Below, in pieces: positions 34,065-44,063 of a DNA stretch of 64,000 nt. This DNA is from Amyelois transitella (Eukaryota > Arthropoda > Insecta > Lepidoptera > Pyralidae), in the NCBI RefSeq assembly GCF_032362555.1, contig NC_083515.1:9087001-9151000 (forward strand). Direction: 5' to 3'. Position 1 is the stretch's first letter; each line of letters opens with the position of its first letter. The notes under the pieces were generated by a model that was given only the letters and a program-made list of their open reading frames with translations, was not told where the DNA came from and did not search any database. Made by a program: the position numbers and the translations under genes.

Positions 34065-34592
34065 TTAGAGTTCAGATCTCATGTATTTTGGTTTCAACTC
34101 TTCTATTCTTTTAATGAAGTCTGTTTTTTCGATGCAGCCGTCGCACACTTCGTCCCAGTCGTTCAAAATCTTCTTCAGGTCGCGGACCTTCAACTTCTTC
34201 AAGTCTACATTGTTGAGGTCTATCTGCTTGTCGAATCGGAGATCACAAATTTGTGCATCTTTTTTCCTTAACTTTTCACATATTTTATCAGAAGGCATCG
34301 ACCAACTCAAAGGTTTTGAAAGCTCGCCAAGAATACCGGTAGCAGATTCTTCCAGACCGCCCAAATAGTAACAGAACCTATTTTCTTTGTTCTTACTGCC
34401 TTTGCAAAACTTCTTAAATTCAGCCTCAATTAATTTGGGGTCTTTCTTCACATCATCTGCTAACGTAGCCGCAAATTTGTCGACAGTTTTCACACAGACT
34501 TCGCATTCTCCATCCTTTAGTGCTAGGGCTACTTGCAACGCGGCCGCCGCAAATAGTAAATGAAGTACACTTGATTTGTACATTTTGATCAA
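34065..34592 (-). CDS. MANF: MANF (mesencephalic astrocyte-derived neurotrophic factor), intronless
   Basis: Secreted/ER-resident cytoprotective protein induced by ER stress. 175 codons from ATG 34590-34592; MYKSS (codon 4) is an alternative start. A signal peptide ([15 protein letters not shown]) precedes KDGECEVCV. All eight family cysteines are present (CEVC, FCKG, RFCYYL, KICEKL, AQICDL, CDGC). The N-terminal half is the saposin-like lipid-binding domain; the C-terminal half is the SAP-like domain with the CxxC motif CDGC. The last four residues, RSEL, form a KDEL-type ER-retention signal (RSDL in fly). A single exon with no sign of retroposition. Head-to-head with DNAAF5. Confidence 0.97.
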   Translation of the reverse strand: MIKMYKSSVLHLLFAAAALQVALALKDGECEVCVKTVDKFAATLADDVKKDPKLIEAEFKKFCKGSKNKENRFCYYLGGLEESATGILGELSKPLSWSMPSDKICEKLRKKDAQICDLRFDKQIDLNNVDLKKLKVRDLKKILNDWDEVCDGCIEKTDFIKRIEELKPKYMRSEL

Positions 34593-35036
34593 TTACTTAC
34601 TTATAACAACTTTTGATACAAGGTAACCAAGCTGGGTTGCGCAAAATTAAATGCCTACACGATAGTTAAATTTGAACTCGAAATTACAAATGCTGGAAGA
34701 ATCTCGGACAGTCAGCAAAATGAAGAGTAGACGTTGACAGATTTACTTGGCCTGCTGTGATTGGTGCACGTCATGTTGTCTGTCACATTTATAATGTTGC
34801 CAATGCGATCCATGGTTGCCAGAAAATAAACATTTGCGAAGACGAAAAAATTAAACTTGTATTAAATATAGCAATGTCACTCACTGTCATCTGCTCGCTG
34901 ATCTACAGCTGCTCACGGCTATCATTGTTGTTATGGAAACGGGAGTGTTTGTTTGATAATAATTCAATTGAAGAACCTCTTGTTTTATCAATAAAACAGG
35001 ATCGGTCTCGTCAATTCTTACGTTAAAGAATTGAAA
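34593..35036. promoter_or_regulatory. Bidirectional promoter, MANF / DNAAF5
   Basis: 444 bp between divergent start codons. ATTGGTGCACG at 34760-34770 matches ERSE-II (ATTGGnCCACG) at 9 of its 10 fixed positions and overlaps CACGTCA (34767-34773), the complement of the UPRE core TGACGTG; both fit MANF induction by the unfolded-protein response. GTTGTTATGGAAAC at 34927-34940 matches the RFX X-box consensus at 11 of 14 positions, about 100 bp before the DNAAF5 start. A 4-base GTTGCC pair at 34797 and 34813 may be half-sites. Read by eye only. Confidence 0.5.
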
Positions 35037-38000
35037 ATGGCTGAAATTAAACCAAAGCTGCAGGAAAATCCTCGAGGTGCTCTTGAGCAGTATATCACGG
35101 CTTTACAGAGCGAATCCAAGATGACCCGAAAACAAGCCCTTTTGAATATAAATACAGAGATATTTGAGAGTGCAGTGAATAGCGACTGCGACCTAACTGT
35201 GGTGTTTCCTGAAGTGTATGCTTACATCCTCAAAAGCTTTTCCGATCCTTCGGAAGCATGCCGCGAAAGTGCCGCTGTTATCATAGAAAATTTTATAGAG
35301 AAGTTACCTCTAAACGATTATTATTTAACATATATTTTACCCGTACTTGTACGTCGTATAGGCTGCCCAGAAATAGTTGAAGAATCTGAAGAAATTCGCT
35401 TAGTTTTGATCCAACTTGTTCATAAAATTATAGAAAAATACAGGGTGACGCATCTTCTCACATCATTCATGAACGATTTTACAAGTATTTTGACCAAAAC
35501 TAGCACAGATCCATTTCCTAAAGTGAAATTGGAGGCTTGTGAATGTATAATTTTGTTGTCAAAACTATTGCAAAGGGATTTCCATTTTCAGTCGGAGAGT
35601 TATGTGAAACCTGTTTTGTCAAACTTTTCACACCAACATTTTAGGATTAGAGTGGCAGCTGTTAAAGCAATTGGTAAGTTTAACGATCATTTACATTTAA
35701 CCTAGAAAAAACAATTGAAAATATCTAAGACTTATATTTAGTCGCCTTTTGCGACATCCATGGGATAGATATGGAGTGATTCTATTCTTAAGCACTGGAA
35801 ACCAAGCGGCACTTTATAAGACATGTCTTACATATTTTAGACAATAGAAAATTTAATTATTTTTCAGGTGCAATTGTAATGGCGGGCAATGCCAAATGTT
35901 TCGAGCTGTCCATCACGCCGATGGCTGAGAAGCTGTTCGATGAGAACACCCAGGTGCGGCTGCAGGTCACCCAGGAGGTCGGCAACTGGATGCTGAACTA
36001 CAGAGATAGATACTCTTTCTGGCATCGGATGATACCACTCATTTTGACCAGGTAGAGTTTATTAGTTTATTGATGAGAGTTTTGATATTGTTATAAACTG
36101 CTTTGTTTAATTAATAATCTTAAAAAACACGAGTAAAGCTAGGAGTAGTGCTGTGTAGAAAGAAAAGAAGACTTTCTTAAAATTATTAGTAGCGCAGGAG
36201 AGTGATTGCTAGTCAGAGTTTACAAGTGATCTTGTATGTTTCAGAATAGTATAGTACAGTATTACTTATTGACGTCACATTACTTAAATCTTATTATATC
36301 TACTATTGCTTCCAAAGCGCATGTGTAGCAGTTCACAGTTTACACTTTTGAGATTCAGTTGATTTGAAAAGCTAGCTAGCCCATACGTTAGCTCATTAGG
36401 TTTTAAACTTTTACAATAATTTTGAAGCGAATGAAGTATGAAGAGATGGCAAGTGGAAAGTTGTAGTCTCTCTCTACCCCTTCGGGAAAAAGGCGTGAGT
36501 TTATGTATTTATGTACATAACTTTCATTATTTTTCATATCATTGCAGTATGAGTGACGTCATGGCGGATATAAGAGAGACTGCTACTAAGCTCTGGACGG
36601 ACATTGGGCTCCAGTACATGGACGAGAACGAGGAAGACCTGAAGAAGAGGACGGACTTCCTCAAAGACGTGCCCTCACATTACCCTGACGTCAAGAGACC
36701 CAACCTTGGGTGCAGAATCCTAGTTCAGAGCAATATTGGGAAGATTGTACCGGCTATTTATAGAGGTAAATAAAAAATTACCTCCAATAGTTTCCTGTTT
36801 GGATTCAATCGGCGTATGACATGAAGAGACTTCACTCTGATTTTGGCCACTTGCTTAGGCTATAGTAACATTGTTTTGTTTGAATGTTTAGATATGTTTA
36901 CGGAGTTTGAGTTAACAGCTTTTAAAACTTCTTATCGCTAAGTCTTGCGATATCTACTGGAAGGAGTCGTATACCTAAGTGCCATGAAAATATAACTAAA
37001 CGAATAAGTCTACCTACTGAAACCAAAAAATAATAGAATAAAAAAATGTCATCGTATGCCTTTTATTTTCCATCTCTTTCATTTAAGGCCAATTGAAAAG
37101 AGACAAATTGTTTCTCTTGCCGTCTGTCTCTCTTTAATTACACCAATTAGAGATAAAGTGATATGAAGATTGTCATAGTAATTTTTCCCGCCTGAATGTT
37201 TTTTCCACGATAAGTAGGTATAAGTATTTTGTTGTCAGGAACCATATAGTGGGTACCATAGACGTAGAAAAAAAGGCGGTTATATTGTGGCTTTAAAAAA
37301 AAAGTGAAGCATCATAATGGCGGCGTTGTACGCATGTGTGAGTTTCAAAAACGTAACTATCTATACCTATATATATAATTGCGGCAGACTGTCACACTTT
37401 TGGTGAGTGTGAGTGCGTGAGGCGTATATACATACATACAGTGGGCAATTGGTGGTTCATTTTGCCGTATACTTAGTAAAACTCCTGCCTTTTTTTCTAC
37501 GTCTATAGTGTGTACTAAACAATAGTTGCTAGTATATAACACAATTTTTTTTTCAGAAATGGAAGGTTGGCAGGCGGACGCTCGCCTCCGTTGCGCCCAG
37601 CTGCTTTGTTGGTTGCTGTTGTGCGCTGAAGAGGGCGCCACGCAACACGCCAACACCATCGTCAGGACCATGGTGCGGGGCGCCGTGGACGAGGACCCTA
37701 GGATCGTTGTTGAGGTATCGGACATTCAAATTCGGAATTTGAGTGCGAGAGAGTATCGCATCTCATCCCTTGCGGAGTAGGAAGTAGGAGTAAAAATGCA
37801 AAATTCAAGGTTGAAAGGAACGTGATATAATCGTAGACAAACCTACTCACATACATACATGTCAAATTGAGAACTACCTTTGTTTGCCGGTTGACTGGAA
37901 GAGATCCCTTCGTGGGATAAGTCCGCCATTGCAAGTGATTTGTTTCTTTTATAACTATGCACTATTTTCTTGTTACTGTGTAAATGTCTATGCAATAAAG

Positions 38001-41000
38001 ATATTACAAAAAAACAAACCCTTTTTTGAAGGCGGTTAAAATAACGATTTCATAAAGATGAATGAATCTCTTACTTTCTTTTTATATAAAGATAAAACGC
38101 GCAGCCGAACTGTTCGGCTACTTCATCAGCCCCGAGACCTGGTGGCCGCTGCTGGAGGCCGACGTGGACTCGTGGGGAGTCCTGCTGGTGCTCGCCAACA
38201 TCCTGAAGGGATCCCGCGCCGAGCTGGTCAAGGAGAAGGTGTTGGGGGAGCTGTGCAAAGAGTTGGCGGATCCTGATAGGTGTCAGATGAGGAAGGTAAG
38301 TTTGAATTCTCTCTCACATTTTTGTGGACAGTGGAGAGTTGGAGACAGGAGTTGGGATTTTCCAGGAGTCTTACACTACTCAGTGTGAAGATCCAAAATG
38401 GGTCGGTAAAAGGCACAGAAAAAACTTTTTTCCAGTAAGACTAGATTTTTATAAACTTAGGCAATGTAGATAATTATTTATCATCTGTAGGTATATAGGT
38501 ATTCAGGAAGAAATAGCAGAAGATGAGTACAGGCGCGGTACAGTGTCAGATTCGATATATTTATAAGCCTATCCCTTAGTCGTCTTTTACAACGTCCATG
38601 AGAAAGAGATGGCGTGATCCTATTTATTTTTTCTTTTGGTGCCGGGAACCAAATGGCGCAGTTAGTAATATCGCGCGAAAAACTATCGCTGTTTCGCTTC
38701 ATTTTTTTATTGAATGAATGAATGAATGAAAAATTATTTATTCAACTAACTATAGGACTCACAATATTATTATGACGCTTCACGAGGGCAGCTGTCAAAA
38801 GGTTAAATTGATTAACAGGTGCCGTGTGGTTCCCGGCACCAACAGAAAAAAGAATAGGACCACTCCATCTCTCTCCCATGGATGTCGTAAAAGGCGACTG
38901 AGGGGTAAGCTTATAAACTTGAAATTCTTCTTTTAGGCGATGGGCTAGCAACCTGTCACTATTTGAACCTAAATTCTATCATTAACCCAAACAGCTGAAC
39001 GTGGCCTATCAGTCTTTTCAAGACTGTTGTCTCTGTCTGCCCCGCAAGGGATATAGACGTGATTATATGTGACCTGTGATTTGCAGGTTAAGTACCAAAC
39101 CAACCTGATGCACGTATCCGAAGCCCTGATGGACCTCTGCGGGGAGGATTGCTCTGTGGTCGCAGAACATATCTTTACCATAGTGTTCAACGTGTACGCT
39201 ATGCCGGTGGATGACCAGGTCCAGTTCATGGCTTTGTGTGAGTTGACATGTTTTTTTAACTAGAGCTTGTTTTTTTTTTAAAAGGAATTTTATCCTACTA
39301 ATACTTATAATAAATGCGAATGTTTGTCATGTCAGTACTATGGATTTTTGTTAATCTTTCACGCAAAAACTACTGAACCGATTACCGATGAAATCTGGTA
39401 TTTAGGTAGTTGAAGACCCAGAGTAACATGTAGGATACTTTTTATCCCGTAGTTCCCGCGGGATTGATTGTTACGTTATGATTGGGTTTTCACGCGGACG
39501 AAGTCGCGGGCCGCCTCTAGTCATTCATATAATTAGGTTTATATCCCTTGCGGGGTAGACAAAGCCAACAGTCTTGAAAGACTGACAGGCCTCGTTTAGC
39601 TGTTAGGCTTAGTGGTAGAATTGAGATTCAAAAAGCGGCAGGTTGCTAGCTAAAAGTAGAATCTCAAGTTTATAAAACTATCCCTTAGTCGCCTTTTACG
39701 ACATTCATGGGAAAGAGATGGATTGGTTCTACTCTTTTTTATATTGGTGCCGGGAACCTCACCTTTTTACCTAACTTTAATATTGAAAAACTGAAGCGTA
39801 ATCTTCCATAGAAAATTGTTCTACAATACAATATTATACATACATCAAAAATAAATAATTATTTTTTTATTTTTGCCAGCAAACCTTGACAAACTGCGTT
39901 TCATCAAAAAAGATGGCCGTTCGTTGACATCTCTGTACGAGAGACACATCAGTCTCATCCTCGAGGACATCAAGAGTGACCCCCTCACTTGGACCCTGAT
40001 GTCCCCTGACCGCTGTCTGCTGGAGTGCGTACTGTTGCGTTGCGGTGAGAATTATTAAAATACATACATACATACATATGGTCACGTCTATAGTCCTTGC
40101 AGGGAAGACAGAGCCAACAGACTTGAAAAGACTGAATGGCCATGTTCAGCTATTTGGCTTAATGATAGAATTACGATTCAAAAACCGACAGGTTGCTAGC
40201 CCATCGTCTGAAAGTAGAATCTAAAGTTTATATGCATATCCCTTAGTCGCCTTTTACGACATCCGTGGGAAAGAGACGGAGTGGTCCTATTCTTTTTTAT
40301 ATTGGTGCCGGGAACCTCACGGCACTTCAAAAAGGCAGGTAAAAGATATTCGATAGTTATATTGCACTAGGTATAAGTACTTAGCAGAAAACAAAAGTAG
40401 TGTCGAAGGCGGCTTTTTCGATAGTACGTAGGTACCAACTTTTGTATAAACAGAATTACTCTCAACAACTATTTCCTCTCTAACCCGATCAGGTTCAGCT
40501 ATAGGCAACCAGTTGCATCTGATAGCGCCGCTCCTCACGAAATGCCTGGCTACTCCCAAAGCGGATCCGGAAGTGAAGCTGAAGATATTCACCAGCCTGT
40601 CCACGGCCCTGCTGAGACGTGAGGACAACTTCAGGAAGTGTCAGCGTGACGCTTTGGAGGAGTTCCTCAAGATTGTCATAAAAGGTTTGCTATCTGTGCC
40701 GTGTGGTTCCCGGCACTAATAAAAGAAAAAGAATAGGACCACTCCACGGATGTCGTTAAAGGCGACTTAGGGATAGGCTTATAACCTTAGGTTCCTTCTT
40801 TAAAATTATTCATCCTTGAGGGCTGCAATGATGCCCAAAATAACTATTCCACGCGGGCGAAGTCGCCTAATTGCCTCTTTGGATAGCAATTCATATTCTT
40901 TAACAAAAAGGTTTTTTAATAAACTTTTTGTTTCAGATGTAATAATGCCAAACTTAGTTTGGTCGCCTGGGCGCACCGCCGAAGCTATACGTACCGCCGC

Positions 41001-42953
41001 CGTCGCTTGTCTATGCTCAGCTCTCCAGGAGAAACCGCAGGAACAGTTACAGGAACAGGGGGACGGCGATAAAAATACTAGTCAAGGCGATACTAAGGTA
41101 AATACCCGTTATTTTTGGGACTAGTACATAGTTATCGTATCGCCGCCGTCGCTTGTCTTTGCTCAGCTCTCCAGGAGAAAATGCAGGTACAGATATAGAA
41201 CAGGGAGACGGCGATAAAAATACTAGTCAAGACGATACTGAGATACCTGTTATATATATTGAACAGTGATATCTGCAACATACTGGCATAGTAATTTTTA
41301 CCACTGCCGTAACTATGTAGTGTATTTTCATAAATTAATTTTTTTCGCATACATTATCTTGTCTTAATGTTCTTTAGCATAACGATTTTGGCATTAAATA
41401 TTTTGGCATATTAGGTCTACGGCATAATTGATTTTTGGCATACGGGTAAATATGGCATAATTAACTTTCCCACTTTTCTTCAAATTCAAATTCAAAATCT
41501 TTATTATTTTTATCATAAAGTACATCAGTTGAATTACAGTTACTGCTTATAAATAGGTACTTCTTCGCAAGGTTAGGTTTGAATAGTTATGCGAAAGAAA
41601 ATTATGCTAAAAAACATAATGCCATTACGGCATTTCATGCTACGGTATAGCATACCGTAGCATTTCATTACGGCTTAATTTTTTTATGCTTATATGTAGA
41701 TAGCCCTATTATTTTTTAGGAGTAATAAAGTTTTGAATCTTTAAAATACCATTTTTATAGAATTAAAATCCCTGTCTATTACAGGCTTCCCTATGGTCAT
41801 ATGCCCATGTTTTATCTATTTGCAGAAAGTAGACTTGTTCCCCACGAAGGAGTCTCTTGAGCCGTTATTGGAAGTCATAGTGCCTTTGTTAGCTGGTCTG
41901 GTGGATGACAACTCTGCCTTGACTCGCCAGCATACCCTGAGAGCTATCAGCTGTCTCGCGCCTTTGGCTAAACAACGGGATTGCTTCACGGCTGAAATAT
42001 TGCATAAATTGTACTTTGGTAAGTATATTTTTATGAGCTTCTCCATAAAAATTTGGCATATTTCGGCATAACTTGGGCAAAGTTTTCGAAAAGATTTTTT
42101 ATAAAATTTGTTTCTATTTCTTTACGATAAATAGTCATTTATATAAAAGGTTATTATGCATAGCTGCCCATTTATTTTAAAAATGAAAATGGCAACGAAT
42201 TTTATCTTTGCTAGTTTCTTAAAAAGAGTGAATGACTGTCAATGTCAAAATGACAATGACACTAAACTTCGTCTGGGCTGCCAGATTAGTATGATTTCCC
42301 AAAATCACTAGGTATTTTGTATTATGTACTTGTATGGAATATTTATAACTTGTTATATCGACTGATATTCTCTCGTTCTCTCTAGTTGTCCTCAAGCGCT
42401 TGGATGACAGCAATGACACGGTTCGGTCGTACGCAGTGCAGACGACACGAAAATTGTTTGCTAATCGACCCCAGCCATACGACACTGTCGTGTTCGGCGC
42501 GCATATTGATGCGCTCTACAGTGCTATGCTGATTCACCTCGATGATACTCAGGAAGCGTTCCGAGCTGAGATATTAGGTAACCTTTTTTATGTAAAAGAT
42601 AGTGTCAGTATCATTAATTTCTATTAGAAAATAGTTTAATTTTCTAAGCACGCAATTGTATATTGCAAAGTTACTATTTAATATTTCACTTGTAAATAAA
42701 AATGAACACATTTAATTAAATGTACCTAGTAGAAGGAAGTTGTAACGAATATATAGCAGTGAAGTTTGTGCTTTTTATAGAGGGTAATTTTTATTAGTTT
42801 TGTACCAAATGTTTATATTTTACAGATGCGTTGATAATGCTGAGTGAAATCGATCCGAAGACGTTAATGGCGAAGGTTAAAGCAAACATTCATCTGTATA
42901 GAAATAAGGCCGCTTACGAGAGGTTGACGAGACATCTTGAAAAAATTGTGTAA
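35037..42953 (+). CDS. DNAAF5: Dynein axonemal assembly factor 5 (HEATR2), 12 exons, complete
   Basis: Cytoplasmic HEAT-repeat protein needed to preassemble outer-arm dyneins for cilia and sperm flagella. Exons: 35037-35673, 35868-36051, 36548-36765, 37557-37714, 38092-38295, 39087-39237, 39880-40044, 40493-40684, 40937-41097, 41826-42018, 42386-42577 and 42826-42953 (TAA). All phases join, giving 860 residues (human 855). HEAT-type helix pairs run the whole length, for example DPSEACRESAAVIIENFIEK, FRIRVAAVKAIG, NTQVRLQVTQEVGNWMLNYR, MADIRETATKLWTDIG, HTLRAISCLAPLAKQRD and SYAVQTTRKLFANRP. Conserved family blocks include WHRMIPLILT, LFGYFISPETWWPLL and LHLIAPLLTKCLA. The ATG sits in AAAATGG; a TTG two codons before is not used. 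AATAAA at 43080-43085. Introns 5-9 are packed with SINE-A copies, and exon 9 has a decayed duplicate. Confidence 0.95.
35730..35812 (+). mobile_element. SINE-A, 3' fragment
   Basis: TTATATTTAGTCGCCTTTTG to ACCAAGCGGCAC, in DNAAF5 intron 1, ending about 55 bp before exon 2. Confidence 0.65.
36240..36328 (+). repeat. Dispersed repeat C, partial
   Basis: TCAGAATAGTATAGTACAGT, ATTACTTATTGACGTCACAT and TTCCAAAGCGCATGTGTAGC, in DNAAF5 intron 2. Confidence 0.55.
36434..36515 (-). mobile_element. SINE-B head fragment
   Basis: GAGATGGCAAGTGGAAAGTT and CCCCTTCGGGAAAAAGGCGT, antisense, ending 30 bp before DNAAF5 exon 3. Confidence 0.55.
37893..38022 (+). repeat. LINE-like 3' tail (repeat E)
   Basis: GGGATAAGTCCGCCATTGCA and GCAATAAAGATATTACAAAA, in DNAAF5 intron 4. 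Confidence 0.55.
38558..38662 (+). mobile_element. SINE-A, 3' fragment
   Basis: TATTTATAAGCCTATCCCTT to GTGCCGGGAACCAAATGGCG, in DNAAF5 intron 5. Confidence 0.7.
38818..39070 (-). mobile_element. SINE-A, full length, abutting DNAAF5 exon 6
   Basis: An antisense copy from GGTGCCGTGTGGTTCCCGGC to AGACGTGATTATATGT. Its end is only 16 bp from the first base of exon 6 (39087), so the branch point of that intron must lie inside the SINE. Confidence 0.85.
39289..39520 (+). mobile_element. Helitron-like element (family 3)
   Basis: TCCTACTAATACTTATAATA start and CGCGGACGAAGTCGCGGGCC then CTAGT end. The ends resemble the other Helitrons but the body differs (TTTATCCCGTAGTTCCCGCG). Confidence 0.6.
39523..39762 (+). 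mobile_element. SINE-A copy in DNAAF5 intron 6
   Basis: ATTCATATAATTAGGTTTAT to GGTGCCGGGAACCTCACC, almost full length, directly behind the Helitron-like unit. Confidence 0.8.
40061..40325 (+). mobile_element. SINE-A copy in DNAAF5 intron 7
   Basis: Full length: (ACAT)n, GGTCACGTCTATAGTCCTTG to GTGCCGGGAACCTCACGGCA. It begins 17 bp behind the donor of exon 7. Confidence 0.85.
40695..40870 (-). mobile_element. SINE-A 3' half joined to a Helitron end
   Basis: 40695-40801 is an antisense SINE-A tail, starting 11 bp behind the donor of exon 8. 40802-40866 (ATTATTCATCCTTGAGGGCT, ACGCGGGCGAAGTCGC) is the 3' end of the short Helitron in sense orientation. The two fragments abut. Confidence 0.7.
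41134..41254 (+). repeat. Decayed copy of the 3' part of DNAAF5 exon 9
   Basis: CGCCGCCGTCGCTTGTCTTT, GCTCAGCTCTCCAGGAGAAA, GACGGCGATAAAAATACTAG and TCAAGACGATACTGAGATAC match exon 9 and the first bases of its intron, starting 37 bp behind the donor. The exon's AAGGTAAAT donor is changed to GAGATACCT, so the copy cannot be spliced in the same way. Confidence 0.85.
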
Positions 42954-43119
42954 ATTTTTTACTACCTTCTTGACCAGTTCTAGTGAGAATTGTTTTGTTT
43001 AAAGTTTTATTTTGTTTAAAATAAGTGGTGAATATTTTTATTTATTTCAATATATTCAGAAGTTGGTTTCATTTTATGGAATAAATGAGTTATGTTTAAA
43101 AAAATACTTTTATTTTATA

Positions 43120-44010
43120 CAGTCAAAACCTGATATAACGACATTGAAGGGACCGTATAGTTGCCGACGTTATATCCGATTGTCGTTATATGCAATACAG
43201 TCATATACACAAGTACAGTAGTTACATATATGTATGTTTTATCATATGTAGTTATTTATCTAGTATAAGTGTAAGTTATAAATGTAAAAGAGTCAGATAA
43301 GACATAAAAATATTTATTACGAAAAATTAGAATACAAAATGTACTTAGCCTCTAGTTACGGGTTACAAAATTACACTACATCAGTCAGTCTCAAATATTG
43401 TTTGCATTTTACGTTTCATACTCCTCAAGGTATGAGTATCATCAATATCAAACTGTTCATTAAATGCAACAAATTTCGGAATATCATCGTCGTCCTCCGC
43501 TTGTGATAGAGAGAGAGAGACCTTTGAAACCTGCATGGCGAAAGCAGTTAGCTATAGTGGTCTGTGTGACCTTTTCCCAAGCTTCCGATATCATTGGAAT
43601 TGAATCCAGAACAGAGAGAGTTTTAATGCTGTTATCAATATCAATATTCTGTATCATTTGTAACACTTGAAGTTTCCTGTATTGTGTTTTTAAACAATTG
43701 GTCTAAAATATGCAAGGTCAAATGGCCGCAAAGTGGGAGTAAGTAATAATATACAAAATATTTCTTCAATGCTTATCAATAAGATTTAAAATCGTTTGTA
43801 TTATTTTGTTTTGAGCGGATCCGTTGGTCGTTATAGCCGATGAATATCGGTAAAGTTTCGTCGTTGTAAGCGATATGTCGCTGTATCCGATGTTGTTATA
43901 AGCGGTTTGTTTACTAAATAGTTTACTAGGAATTCGGACGGGACCATACAATCTGGCTGTAATAACCGATAGGTCGTTGTAAACGATGTCGTTATAAACA
44001 GTTTTGACTG
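43120..44010 (-). mobile_element. Tigger-type transposon, deletion derivative
   Basis: 891 bp with termini CAGTCAAAACCTGATATAAC and, inverted, CAGTCAAAACTGTTTATAAC, flanked by TA on both sides. The subterminal TATAACGACAT motif recurs many times inside both ends (CGTTATATCC, CGTTATAGCC, GTTGTAAACG). A minus-strand remnant of transposase lies at 43484-43666. It starts 35 bp behind the DNAAF5 polyadenylation signal. Confidence 0.85.
43484..43666 (-). pseudogene. Tigger transposase C-terminal remnant
   Basis: SEAWEKVTQTTIANCFRHAG is the block that follows the DDE domain in Tigger/jerky proteins. It is preceded only by a short open stretch; the catalytic domain is absent. Confidence 0.7.
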
Positions 44011-44063
44011 TATTTCTTTATAAAGTTCACTTCTGTTTCGCAAAAATATTATAGTTAATTTAA

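Noticed and set aside
34757-35026. 89-codon frame between MANF and DNAAF5
   Set aside because: It lies in the shared promoter and DNAAF5 leader, with no conserved features; the DNAAF5 ATG at 35037 is better placed.
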